Assembly: GCA_036768485.1 (NCBI GenBank)
Contig: JAVLUZ010000143.1
Coordinates: 987,633-1,051,632, forward strand
Direction: 5' to 3'
DNA: 64,000 nt
From: Mermis nigrescens
Taxonomy: Eukaryota > Nematoda > Enoplea > Mermithida > Mermithidae
Every line of letters begins with the position of its first letter. Within the stretch, counting starts at the first letter, position 1. Below, in pieces: positions 22,250 through 34,664 of the stretch. Both the position numbers and the translations under genes were made by a program. The notes beneath the pieces are model-generated. The model was not told the DNA's origin, did no database searches, and saw only the letters and a program-made list of their open reading frames with translations.

Positions 22250-22922
22250 CTCCCACACGTTACGAAAAAAAATTGAAACACAGTTGCGAATTTTTTGGGG
22301 GGCCACTGGCGCCTCAACACAAGCGAACAGAAAAATTAAACAAAAATAATAACGATATAACAGCAACGTTTGCATGCAGGAACACTCTCAGCGAAGCTAA
22401 TTCCTGCTTCAGCTCATCAACTTGCTTGAGCAATTCTTCCTTTCTTTTTCCACGAAGTACTTACGCCCAAAGTCGTACCTTTTTGCACGGCAAAAACCTT
22501 GGCGCTTTGCCTTCTTTCAGTTCTTGGGAAAGGAAATTTTTTTAGTTGAAAAGATTTTTAGATTGGGTGTAAAACCCTTGTCCGTTAAAGAATTAAGATA
22601 TGTTAATAGTAATACCGCAATTCGAGCAAAAATTTAAGACATGAGATTATAAGGCAAAATTATGCATGAGCAAAAAATTAAAGACATAGACGAAATTTAA
22701 AATATGAGGTAAATTTAAAACGAGGAATGTAATTATGGCGATAATGACAAAGAAAATACGCACCAGAAATCAAGAAATTACAGTGATAATATGATGCGAA
22801 AAATGTCAAACAAAAAACAAATAACATAATGCAAAAAAAGTCCTGGAATCCACGAAGGAAAAACAAAAACGAAAAAGCTGCTGGTTGAGTCGACGGCTGT
22901 CGCGAGTTTATAATTTCGAACT

Positions 22923-25900
22923 TCAAAGTTCAATAGCGATCCTAATAATTGGCTCTCGAGCCGCAAGATTTGCCACGGCGATGTGGGAAATATTTGCGGT
23001 CCAAATCCATGTCACAACACGTATTCGAACGCTCCCTTTCACAATATGGTGACACGTTACGTCCATATAAGTGTTGATGTAAACTACGATGAGGATCGAC
23101 AGGTCAATTTTCATCTTAATTGTCGTCGTCATCATCATCAGCGTAACGACGACTGGTGTCGGCAGAACCGGCATCGAGTATGGTTCCGGGATTGAATCCA
23201 TAAGACTGTTCGCAAGACGTATCACATGAATGCTCCTTTGGCTGGAAGCAGTGAGGCCACGGCTGGGGCAATAAAGGCTCCTGTCAAGGTGGTGGCTGCG
23301 AATAGACCTTGGTGGCTTGGTGGCTCTGGTGTGACGGTGGATAATACAATTGATCCTGTTGTTGTTGTTGGCATGATTGTGACCAACCCTGGTTGAGTTG
23401 CACGTTTGAGTGTGATTGTGGACAATATTTGCGAGGCTGCTGCCGCTGAAGCGCGACATATGGCCAGCATCTGCCTGCAAATATCGCCTTGGAACGCGAG
23501 CGCCGATACCAAATACTGGTTTTGCACAGTCTGGTTTTAGTGGATCGGCAACTGAAGTCAGTGCATATGGTTTTATTTGTGCTTTTGATTGTACCTGTGA
23601 TTGTGAACGTGACCGCGATCGAAGGCGCGATTGCCGGGACGACCGCGGATCTTGCCGCCTAGCGCATCTGTGCAGCTAGCAATAGCGCAAGCTTGCAATT
23701 ACACGCACAACACTTCTGCGCGAACAAGTCTTTTTTACATGTTCTTTTTCCAGATTTTTTCAAACCAATGCATTGCCGCATGGTCAGATTTTGTATCGTA
23801 GAAACTTGTTTACTTACCGATGATGCTTGTCTTCTGGCATTTGATGAATGCCTGAGGCGCCAGTAAGCATAACCAGCGCAAATGCAGACGCATCACTCGC
23901 CACCGGGAAGTTCACGAGCGGCGAGCTTCCCTTTTGCGCTGTTCAATAACCATGCGCGCTTTTTGCATTTCGACATTTGTGCCGGTATGGACAGATCAGG
24001 CTTTCTTGCCTTTCAAGGTTTGCCTTGTGACCCGCGCTTACGCTGGTCTTGCAAAGAGGCCTGTTGTCTATCGTTTGCAGGATTTTTTTCTAATTCTGCT
24101 GGCAAATCTGTGTATCAGGTAGAAGGCCGACTTCTTGGCGATTTTTGAACCAATCAAAATGCACCGGGACAGCAAATGAAGCGGATTCGGTTTGGAGCAA
24201 AATGGTCCAAATTGTGCTATGTAATTTGGCCTGATTTTCAATCCGCTCAGCCGATTCCGGAATTCTGGAAAAGCATCAGTTGGCGTCGGCGTGTATGAAG
24301 GGCCAAGGAAAGCCACATGCAACATGTGATGCAGCTGCTCAACCATACGCACAAGCTATGGCAGTGCTGCCATAGGCGAGATGCGGAAAAGTGGAACCTT
24401 GGTCCAAGAATTCCAACAACGCACACGTGCGTGCATAACATCTAATTTGGCAAAAATTCGGCATAATTATTGGTATTCCAATTCGTATTTTAGCTTGAAA
24501 TTGTCAAGAATTTTCGAAAACATCGATCATTTGGCGCATAGAGACCAACGATGGTGCTAAATGATCCGGTGCCGGGCACACTTGAGTGCAGCAAAACTTC
24601 CAGCCGGATGTTCAGTGCTTGGTTTTCATTCACAACGCTCAAAGGCTTGAGGTGTTGTGGCTGTGCCTAAGTATTCCAACGGAACTTCATATAGCATCAT
24701 TCCAGTGGTGATGAAAAAACGATTGAAAAGTACACAAACTAATTGTCTGGAAAAAACAGGCATGATGAAAACGCTTGGTTGTGTAATAAAACGTGGCAAT
24801 GGCCCACGTTCAAGATCTGTCGTGGGTTGCAATTGTTGTCCAGACCACAGGGCGCTGACGTGCGCCAGCAGTGGATGAACGACTTAAATGAGCTCCGTAA
24901 ACGTAATTCAAATGCACTTGTGCAATGTCTAACAGTTTGCCATACATGAGCGATCCTTCTCTTTCACCCAAATAGGTGCGTAAATCTTGCAAAACGTCAG
25001 GGACAATATAGCACAGTGGATCACGGCTCAAAGTTTCCATCATTTGGAAGAAATGTGTCATATAACGCGAGCGATTTTGCTGCTGCGCATTTTGTTCAGC
25101 TGCTGCGCATTCACGACTAACTTGTATATGCGGAGGAGGTGTATTGTCCGCATCCGATAGTATATTTTGGATACCCTGTGGCTGTGCGCACACATTAGTA
25201 TCCAATATACCTGTCATGGACAGTGGTGCGTTAAAACGAGCACCCGATTGCGTTACACTTGTATGCTGTAACGACAAATTCAACGCGAGTGGTGGCACGT
25301 CTTGCGACGCGATTCGCATTGATGACGCAGCTTGCAACGCCTCTTGGGGCGGCAGTGTGGCTTGCCTTTGCGGTGGCGAGGTCAAAATTTCCGTCATTAA
25401 GATATCAGGCCCTGGGTGTCATTCTTCCCAATCCGACTGTGGCATTGGTAAAGGAAGTAATGGCCCAGTACCCATCAACGTGTGCGATAAATTCGTGAGC
25501 AATTGTGCAGCAATTGCTTGCGTTGCAAGAAAGGCTCCTCCTGGCGCGGTTAAAATGTGCCCAGTTTTGGAGGGCGATAAATTTGCTTGCCTTTTGGCTT
25601 CAGAATCCAGCGCAATAACTAGGCGTGCTGGCAATAGATCCTCCTGATCAGTGGTCACGGATGGTTTGATTCCGACCATTGGAGTTTTGATTTGCAAATT
25701 GGCTTGCAAAACAGTCACAGAGGCTGGCGTAGTCGCGCTGACAACTGTTGGTTGGGTACCAGTTGCTACGGGCGGGCCCAGCTGAAGGCTGGCATTGGCC
25801 TGCAACATACATACTGCTAAGTTAGGGTTTTCCCAAACGTTGTCATGCGACAATGTATCAGCTGACGTAGTAACGGCAGTAGCTGCGGCAATGGCCGTGT

Positions 25901-27075
25901 ACACATCTTCAGCCTTGACGTATTCTTTGCCTAAGGAACCTACGCTGGCTTCAACCGCTGAGCTGGTTGATGGGCCCTTCGATGACCCCCTGGACAGCGG
26001 GCAACGCACTTTTGTTTTCTTTTTGCCTTTTTCGATCGGATTATTTTCTGAACAATCTTCCATCAATATGAAAACATCGATAGTTATCAGTGCGTCCAAG
26101 GCCATATAGATTTGCATATTGGCTGTAAGCCTAAGACTTAAGGCTTGACCCCAATTGTCAGGGTCGTCCTCATTGATATCCAAATTGAAAAAGAAGGGAG
26201 CCACTCTTTTCAGGCTACGTGAAAGAGCTTTTACTCACTTGTGACGCATAAAAGAGTTCACTTTACTGAGTACGTCTATGAATTCTGCCAGAAAAGGATT
26301 TTTCCAGTGCAGATTCTGTCAAATATCCGCATCGGGAATATCTATAATTTCTTCATATGTGGGTCCGTACACGTGAAAATATGCGATTTTATCCTGCATT
26401 GGGTCATGGCACACTAGCCGTACGTCCGTTAGAGACGTTACTAGCAGTTGGTGCAACCCGAATGGTGGCTTAGAGAAGCACGACACGTCCCAGCAGAAAA
26501 TATGGCCGTATGTGCTGGCCAGCATAATGTAATGGACAAATGGGCCATTATTATTTGGATACGTGGGACAGAACTGTTTGTAACGTTCTTCCCAATCCGG
26601 AATATTCATGCCTTTTTGGTCATTCACGAACTCAGTCGTAGCCTAAATACAACATGCCATTTATTATGTTTGAAGGCTGTAGCAAAGCCAACATGGCTGC
26701 AAATGATTGTTGTTCGTTAATGACCAACACCGTAGGCAGTATATTCAGCTTTGGCACACAAAGGGTAGCCAGCGGAAACTGCTCAAAGGTGCTGGTCCAC
26801 CAGATTTCTCGCTTATTTATGCGTTTTCTGTGGCACCTAGGCTCATAGCGATGTTTATATTTGATCAGTTTTGGACTTAATGCCTCTAATATATTCACGC
26901 GTGCATCATCATTTTGAGGCAATAGGTTTGGAAGGCTCAACTGCCGTGAAGCAGCTACCTCCACCATTGCCTTGCGGAACTCAACTAGGGTTGTTGGGTC
27001 GCGGCCTTGGTATGAAAATCGGCGATTAGCTGACTCCAAGAGCGCCGCTTTGCAGGGGGCACCTTTGTCAGCCAT
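22923..27075 (-). pseudogene. Large accessory protein of the giant Gypsy family, element A copy
   Basis: The start codon at 27075 lies about 85 bases after the end of the pol frame and follows a splice-acceptor-like tract. The first frame (27075-26632) begins MADKGAP. The next three (26627-26319, 26204-25419, 25397-24810) share one reading frame and are separated by in-frame stops, as expected of one long gene that decayed. Blocks shared with B, C or both include PFGLHQLL, AIAAATAV, LLDIAQVHLNYVYGAHL, ITTGMMLYEVPL, AFLGPSYTPTPTDAFP and MVIEQRKREAR. The C-terminal NTCCDMDLDRKYF lies near 23010-22970. The total is about 1,380 codons. I see no signal peptide, membrane anchor or known enzyme motif. 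The middle is rich in Ala, Ser, Thr and Gln. The function is unknown. Confidence 0.75.
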
Positions 27076-27079
27076 GGGT

Positions 27080-27098
27080 CTGCAAAAGGGAAAACATC
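27080..27098 (-). promoter_or_regulatory. Putative 3' splice site before accessory start, element A
   Basis: The sense strand reads GATGTTTTCCCTTTTGCAG, then ACCC and the ATG at 27075. A pyrimidine-rich run ending in CAG is the standard 3' splice-site form. The same arrangement precedes the homologous ATG of element B. In element C the corresponding place reads CGCCTTTTGCCAAAACC and has lost the AG. Splicing itself is inferred. Confidence 0.5.
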
Positions 27099-27160
27099 AG
27101 ATAATGGTACTGCATGTGCAGTTTTAGAGCCATTTAATAAACGTATTGGCGCGCAGTCCC

Positions 27161-28360
27161 TTAATTTTTTTCTCCCTGCCCAGTAAGTTCAGAAAACTTA
27201 TCACTACTGCCGGGGCGAGAGGGCGATGCAGTAGTTTTACCAACACAAAATCACCAGGGACATATGTGTGCTTTTCGGCAATTAAATCCGAATGTGTTAG
27301 TTTGGGCTCAGGTAAAAGTCTACTCCGATGAACATGATGCGTAATTAGCGGATTATAGACATAAGCGATTTTTGCACTTTCTGGTGTAGGTGGCGCAATA
27401 ATTCAATAAGGACCGACACGTTTAGGTGATAATTTACCGATTTCAGCTTGAATTACCGATGTGTTATTGAGATAGACAATATCCAAGACAGAAAAATTAG
27501 TTGCGGTGACAGATTTGTCATATTGCGATTTTTGCTGCTTACACGCTTGAGCTAAATTTTTAGATGCAATTTCATGCAAATTTTGCAAAGTCAGCTTTAA
27601 ATCGATGAGATATTTTTCCGCAATAGGTTGTAAACTCGGATTTATTGTGAAGTCATTTATGAGTAAAGTGTTGAGAGGAAACGCGGGTTCGCGACCATAT
27701 AGCATTTCAAAGGGAGAGATATTAGTTGACAATTGAGGAGTTGCGCAATACACGAACAACGCAAATGGTAAAAACTGCTCCCAATCATACTGGTTTCTTG
27801 CACTCAGTTTAGACAAACCATCAATTAGGGTGCGATTATAACGTTCCACAAGACCATCACACTGGGGGTGATATGGGGTTGTGAAAATTTTTTGAACGTT
27901 TAGTAGTTTACAGACTTCCGAAATTAGGGCAGATGTAAAATTTGAACCCTGATCTGTCAAAAATTTTTGGGAACTCCGTAACGTGGGATAATTTCTCTTA
28001 GCAACAAGATTTGCAATTGTTGTCGCTTTTATATCAGAAACAGCAAAAGCTTCCACATATTTGGTAAAATAATCCATAAAAACTATGATTTGGTCATTCC
28101 CGGCAGGAGATCGCGGCATATGCAAGCAATCACACTCAATGAGTTCGAAAGGCGTGGATACTTCGATTGGTTGCAAAGGCACAGATGTGGAATTTAATGC
28201 GACCTTACGTTGTAAGCACACATCACAATTCTTAAACCACGCAATCACATCATTTTCCACGCACGGCCACTAATAACGCATTTGCATGGCGGGTAGAATT
28301 TTGCGCGATGAAAAATGTGCTCCAAAAATAGAGTCATGAAATTCGGTCAAGACAAAACGA
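27161..28360 (-). pseudogene. Integrase, element A
   Basis: Integrase inserts the retroelement cDNA into host DNA. The sense frame contains an HHCC-type zinc finger (HDSIFGAH, then NCDVC). The DDE core follows: Asp in ECDCLHM, Asp in TDQGSNF and Glu in HPQCDGLVERYNRT. The C-terminal part carries KLSPKRVGPY and PGDFVLVKL. Breaks are a stop just before WPCVEN near 28270, a short out-of-register stretch near 27980 and a stop directly after GPY at about 27400. The C-terminal tail is still readable to about 27161. No chromodomain is seen. Confidence 0.85.
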
Positions 28361-28439
28361 CGCAATGATTTTGGTATTACGATTTGATGCACAATGGTTG
28401 GCGAACGCTTAGGTTGAAAACAACAAAGAATAACATCGT

Positions 28440-30479
28440 TTACGAAAAAAATTTGTCACAATATTTTTTCGTTGTTAAATCGTTCAATACGATGCAAATT
28501 TTATGTAGTTCGTCATCAGCGCGTTGCTCTGCGAGTAAGCGCGCAGGCGTTAGCATCTCAGCTTTTTCTGCATCAGTAAGTTGAATACGTTCGCAAAACA
28601 TAGGAGGTTTAGAATTAGTTGGATCAATAGGCGCAGTAGGGTTATTAACTTGTGCATTAGGATTATTATTTGGCGCATTAGACGTATTATTGCGTGGTCG
28701 GTCCGGTGGAACCAATTTGTCCTCGGATTCAGAATCTTCCGAGTCTAAATTTGCGATATTAACGATATTTTTGCGCTCGAGTTTATATTTGCGTTCTGCA
28801 TGATCGTATTTAGGATGTCGTGATAAAAGATCCGCTGTGCAGTTATATGCGCCAGGAACATACACGATATCATATTCGTACTCCTGTAATTTGAGACCCC
28901 AATGGCGTAAACGACTCAATGGGTCTTTTACGTTTACTAGCCAAGTTAACGCTTGATGATCAGTTTCAACAATGAATTTTTTACCGTATAGATAGTGTCA
29001 ATAATGCTTGATGGCCCACACCACTGCTAGCGCTTCTTTTTCCGATGTAGCATAATTACATTTGGCAGGATTTAGCATGCGACTAGCGTAGCTAAGAATG
29101 AAACGACTTTTTGATGGTAAGTGTTTTTGAGTCAAAATAGCACCTAACGCATAGTTGCTTGCGTCAGTTGTTAAGATAAATTGGTGCTCGTCGTCAAATT
29201 TTGGTAATTGCAAAATAGGTGGGGACGTAAATGCTTTCTTAAGAAGCTCAAAAGCAGTTTGGTGTTCGGCCTTCCAGCAAAATTCAACATCTTTGCAAAG
29301 AAGATGGAATAATGGTTTAGCGATTTTAGCGAGATCTTTAACAAATTTCTTAAACCATTGGACTAGGCCAAGGAATTTCTGCAAAGATTTAACGGTTTTT
29401 GGTACAGGAAACGCGACTAGATCTGCAACTTTAGACATGTCAGGAGCGATGCCCAACGAACTTATGCTATGGCCAAGAAATTTTACTTCAGCATGAGCGA
29501 GATGGCATTTATCAGGTTTAACCCGTAAGTTTGCGTTTTGAAGAGCAATGAAGACATTTTCAAGATCTTTTAAATGTTCTTTGAATGTGCGCTAAAAAAT
29601 GATTATATCATCGATATAAACAAGGCAAGATTTCCAATTGAGACCGGCAAGCACAAGCTCCATTAGCCTCTGAAAATCAGCGGGCGCATTTTTTAAGCCA
29701 AAAGGTAAAACTTCAAATTCGTAATGGCCAACAGGGCATATAAATGCAGTTTTTTCGCGAGATTTATTATCGAGAGGAATTTGCCAGTAACCGGATTTTA
29801 GATCTAACGTGCTAAAATACGCGGCAGAGCCTAAGGTATCAAAATAATTGTCAAGTTGAGGAAGAGGATATACTTGCGTTTTAGTTACGTCATTTAAACG
29901 GCGGTAATCGACAACAGGTCTTAGGGAACCGTCCTTTTTTCCTATGAGAAACAATGGACTTGCCCATGGACTGGTTGTAGGCCAAATAATTTTATCAGCA
30001 AGCATTTCATTTATGATTTTTTGCATAGATTCTCTTCTAGAATGCTCAACACAATAAGTTTTTCCAACAACGGGCGGATTATCCCCTGTATCAATATGAT
30101 GTTTCATCAAAGGGGTACGTCCGAGAGGCTCATTTTTTAATGCAAAAATAGAGTCATATTTTAAGCAAAGTTCACGAATTTGTTGCTGTTGCCGAGAATC
30201 AACGGCGGAGCCGTTTAAAGCTTTATTTATTGATGCAAAAAGCTCAGGTGTCCTATCATCAAAATTTGAGACATGGGACACGACTTTGGCGTCAGAGGTT
30301 AAAGAACCTATTATATCGCCAGAGTCGATGCGAATTAGCGCTTTAGAGATGTTACAAACGCGAACAGGAATTACAGGTTGCGAAGCATCGACTATAGACG
30401 GAGCAACAAAAAGTGAAGTTTTTTCCATAAAATCAGAGATTTGGTTCGAATAACGCAACATCAAAATCGCAAGAACCAT
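28440..30479 (-). pseudogene. Reverse transcriptase and RNase H, element A
   Basis: The RT domain (30479-29592) shows TLDLKSGYWQIPL, LPFGLKNAPADFQRLM and the catalytic box YIDDIIIF. It is followed immediately by an in-frame TAG where element B has a serine codon. The frame continues through KTVKSLQKFLGLVQ and the RNase H start LTTDASNYALGAILTQ. A second stop falls at about 28998, where B has an arginine codon (KHYRHYLYG in B). RNase H continues with VETDHQALTW and a tether segment to 28440, where the frame shifts. The domain order RT-RNase H-integrase is that of Ty3/Gypsy. Confidence 0.9.
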
Positions 30480-30524
30480 GACTGATATAGCCAGGTGTGA
30501 TTAATTCATGCCGAGGTTGTATGA

Positions 30525-33500
30525 TTACGGGCTCAGGCAGCGAAACATGCACACACACACAACACCAGAGGTAGTCGTGTTGGGTTTTGTGCAAAATTGC
30601 AATTTTTCATATGATGATAATAGATTAATTTTTATGCCGTTTATGAAAGCACAACGCTCGATAGGATTAACCCACATTAAAGCGGCTTCACAAAAATCAT
30701 ATCCCAAGAGCATGTCTTCCGGCAAATGATCTATTATAGCTACTATCGTCAGAGATAGATTGTTCAGCGATAGTGAGAGTCATATTTACTTTATATCGTA
30801 CGACTGCGGTTATTTCGCCTACGCCATGAACAACTTGCAAGACTTGTTTAGGCGGTAAGTTAAAACCAAGACGCAAAAATGCAGACGTGGTCATCATGGT
30901 GACCTGTGAACCCGTATCCATGAGAGCGGGTACGTCTATGCCATGAACTTTAACGAGAATAGTGGGCAAATTTGTCCCAGCATGGCTTACGATTGGAATA
31001 TTCGGATCGATGGTTTTAACTGGAGGCGAATTTATTATTTCATAAATTGCGAGACAACGCTGTAAGCGCTCGTACTCTTTGAGAAATTCTTGTGACGCGA
31101 ATAAGTTAGAACGCGTGCTAGTTTCTAGCCCTTTCGCAGTAACCGTGTTTACATCATTAGGAGATGTAAGGGTTGGCTGCGGTGGGGGCGAATTTATGGT
31201 GGGTTGGACATCCGCAGTATATGTGACGTATGGGCGATTAGAACCAGTTATCATTGCGATAGTTCGAATTATAATATGTTCCACGCTGTTCATTAGGAAA
31301 CTGAACAAAAGGTGCGTTTTGTCGCGATTGATTTGCATAGCGATTATCGTAACTGCGAATTTTGATAATTGGCACGCAAATTTTGATGGTAATTGTTATG
31401 ATTTTGCCTAAAATTTGGTGGTGCTTGCTTAGATTCAAAGCGATTATCATTATTCGCATAATTTGATGAGCAATGTTGACTAGAGTTACGAAATTGCGAT
31501 TGAGAACGATGCCAATTTTGCAAATTTGAATGCAATGGCAAACAATTTCGGCACGAAAAAGAACGCAGCTGGCTGAGATTCCGAGCCATGGAACTGTTAT
31601 TATTTTGATCAGATTGAATATTATTATTATTATTAGACGCTGCTTGTCGCTGACGCGTGAAACATTTGTCGTAGACATGACCTATGTGCTTGCAGAAGGT
31701 GCAATATTTACAAGAGGTATTTTCTGGCTTTTCAGCATGCAATGAGCGATGAAATGTTTTCTGTCACGAGCAATCTGGCTCATTTTGGTTAGGCGCGCGA
31801 GATGTATCCTTAGGTATTGCGCCTCCTACAGGAGCTGGCTGTTACTGATACATACGGCGTTACTGCTTTTTTGTCATCCTCAAATTCTTTATTCGCGAAT
31901 TCAGCATTTAAAGCGTATCCAAAAATTCAGCCAGTGATGCTCTAGGTTTTTTATGATATGCTTCTTTCAATATGTTAGGTAACAAACCTTGTTTCAATTG
32001 ATGTTGCAATAAATAATTAAAATGATGCGAGTCGACTTCAAGATAAGGGTTGGCTTTTATTAACTCTTCGCAAAGCGCGAGATAATAAGCTTTAACCGAT
32101 TTGTTAGGCTGCTGTTTATGTGTCAAAAAATGATTAAAAAGCATTTCGGCGTCCAAAGGACAAAATTCCGCTATTAACGCCTGTTTCAATTTGGAATAAG
32201 ATTGTTTTATATCAGCAGGTAACAAAGGGAATAAGCGCGAAGCATAGGGATTGAGAAATGATGACATAAATTTCACGCAATCTGATGTATCGATATCATA
32301 GGTATTGGCAAGCGACTCAAATTCAGCAAGATTTGCTCCTATATCTGTTTTATCACATTAAAAAATTTTTTATTTGCAATTGCGACTTGCATTTGTGCTA
32401 TGAAAGGTCCGCAATTTAAAGAATCAACAAGATGTGATTTACTGTACAAACCTCCGGATGATGAATCCAAATTATGTTGATGACGATGTGGGCGTGATTT
32501 ACTTTTGCAACGCGAGCGACGACTACATGGACAATCGTAGCTACTCATCGAACTTTCGTCAGAAAACTTTATATGACGTCTCCTAGTAGGTGACTCAGGT
32601 AAAGGCGCGAAGTCATTTTGCAAATTTCTGGGTTCGTTATTTATGCCAGATAAGTTTATTTCCAAAGGTTGCATTTCGATGTTCGAGGAATGCAAAATAG
32701 GGTTAATAGGTGGTATTTCAAGATTCACAGGATTTGGTACATAGTTATTCAGAAGATATTTCGCCATTAGGCAGAAAATATTGCAGCGGTGGAGGATGTA
32801 AGCGCTGCTGCGAGTTTGCATTCAAAGAACTAGGTACGAAAGAAGGCACATTATGATTTAAAGACAACTAACAGCTGAGATCACGACGTCTGCAAAATTG
32901 ATGCCGATGGCTGCGAAATTGTAGGTATATGTTCCAAAAAACCCGAGTTTTGCACTGGTAGCGAAGCCGTGTTTAAAGGATTTTGCAGATAACTCAGATA
33001 TTTGCAGTGCGCGCGATTCGTAGAATTTTGTGCGACAGTTTCTGGAACAATTTCCGAAGGTGACTGAGTTAGTTAGCATTGCCAGTGGACAACATAGAAG
33101 ATACACGATGCATATTTTCTGCACGATTCGCATTTTGCGCATTAAACTCAGAAAAATTTTTGCTGTCGATAGAGTGGTAAACGCGCTCAGACGGATTACT
33201 TTCAGTGCGATTCAGAAACTGGTTGTGGCTTAAGCAATTAGCCTAATTCCATACGCAGTTTACGCATTTCATCCGAATTTTCTTTCTTATCTTGATTTAC
33301 GCGCGTAGAAAGGTCCAATAAATTGCAAATGAATAGCTTTGTAGCGCTTCCAAAAGAAGTTCATTAGTCACGCCAGAATCAGCACGAGCACACCTGGGCG
33401 TGGGGGGTTTGGGGGGTATGCACCCCCCAGAAACCAAAATACCCCCCCCCAGAAGTCAAAATACCCCCCCCCCCCAGAATTCAATTTTGGAAATTTTTTT

Positions 33501-34074
33501 TGCTTTTTTCGCAATTTTTTGATGCCAATGGATAGTGCTTGATGAGAAACGTCGAAAAATGGTGTTTTTATCACCATACCATCGTTTTTAAGGCCATTTT
33601 TTGACCTTCAAAAAAATCTTGCGCCCCCAGAAATTTCTTGCTGCCCACGTATGAGCACGAGTATTTTTGGCAGTTTGGCTAAGACTATTATTACTCTCTA
33701 TGTCAGAATCGGCGTTGTACGGCTCCGAACTGGTTTCACGGTTATTTGCCGTGTTACGGGTAGTCGTATTATCGATAATCGTATTATTTGATGAATTATC
33801 GTGAGAAGGATTTGCACATTGATTGATGCGCGATTGCGTATTACCCAGTACTAGCTTTGTCGTCAGACTGTGTAGTACACGCAGTATTTAATGACGGGTA
33901 CCAATCATTATTCACTTTACTATTTGCATTCTTCTTATTTGCATTGTTACTCGCATTATTACTTGCGCTATTTGAGTCAACAGGCGCGGTATTTAATTGG
34001 CGAGAGGAAGTAGATGGCGTAGAAGGTTTTTTCAATTTAGCAGGCGGTGTTCGCAAGATTCTCTTCCCTGCCAT
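30525..34074 (-). pseudogene. Gag and protease, element A
   Basis: Gag forms the particle and binds RNA; the aspartic protease matures it. The start MAGKRILRTPPAKLKK at 34074 matches the same place in B. The Asn/Ser-rich N-terminal part is interrupted by a MITE (33389-33653). An Arg/Ser-rich segment lies near 32520, and capsid-like residues (QQPNKSVKAYYLALCEELIK) near 32080. One zinc knuckle, CTFCKHIGHVYDKC, lies near 31700, and the protease motif ALMDTGSQVTMM near 30910. The open pieces are 34074-33841, 32821-32339, 32276-31908, 31742-31344 and 31338-30697, separated by stops and frameshifts. In B most of this region is still one frame. Confidence 0.85.
33389..33653 (+). mobile_element. hAT-like MITE in gag of element A
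   Basis: This 265-bp full-length copy starts CACACCTGGGCGTGG and ends GCTGCCCACGTATG, with a perfect 8-bp duplication, AGCACGAG, at 33381-33388 and 33654-33661. Element B keeps the related uninterrupted sequence at about 55890-55905. The insertion is therefore younger than the A/B split. Confidence 0.93.
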
Positions 34075-34664
34075 TTTTGGGTATCAAAAACGTCCAAAAA
34101 TATAGCCTTGGGTAAGAAAAATTTCAGTGCGTCGAAATTTTGCCAAAAATAAATGTTTCAGAATGTTGACACTTTTGTCGTTTCGAAAAACAGGTTTTTC
34201 AAGTAAATAGTATTATCTTACGCGAGGCAAGGTATACCTGACGTGAGATGAACGAAAATATGGTGACACTAAGCCTAAGGCGTAAGGAACGTGCGTGGCT
34301 ATAAAAAGACGTAGGTAAAAACCTAGGTAGCAAAAATTCGTCGCCAAGAGAGGAAAATGATGAATCGTCCCCCGAGGGCCGAGCGTTTATAGAAAAAATG
34401 CGAGCGTAAAAGCTGCCTTCGTCGCCAGAGGGTCGACGGAAATAGAAAAATAACGATGACTTTACCACGATACACAAAAACTTTACCACAGACGCTTACT
34501 TAAATGCGCACTGCCACGATCGCGTGTCGATACTGCAACAAGGGCGAACAAAATGTTATACATATTTAGATGGCCAAAAATAATGATTTTTGGATCGAAA
34601 AATAAATGTTAGATGACTGATCAGTCCGGCTGTAGCTAGCAGCCTCAAAGAGGGACGTACCCAG
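34075..34664 (-). promoter_or_regulatory. 5' leader of element A: primer-binding site and donor candidate
   Basis: Next to the 5' LTR, the sense strand reads C-TGGGTACGTCCCTC, and B has TT-GGACGTTCCCTC-like sequence there. The TGG start fits pairing with a tRNA CCA end, but I do not name the tRNA. A GTAAGC (sense) at 34499-34494 within TTTAAGTAAGCGTC is conserved in B at 56753-56748, and is a candidate splice donor for the accessory mRNA. The other donor-like conserved GTAAG lies near 34220. The leader holds no coding frame shared by A and B. Confidence 0.45.

Noticed and set aside
22923..27075. Accessory gene as a retroviral-type envelope
   Set aside because: The position after integrase and possible splicing fit env, but no signal peptide, membrane anchor, furin-type site or fusion-like hydrophobic segment is visible in any of the three copies.
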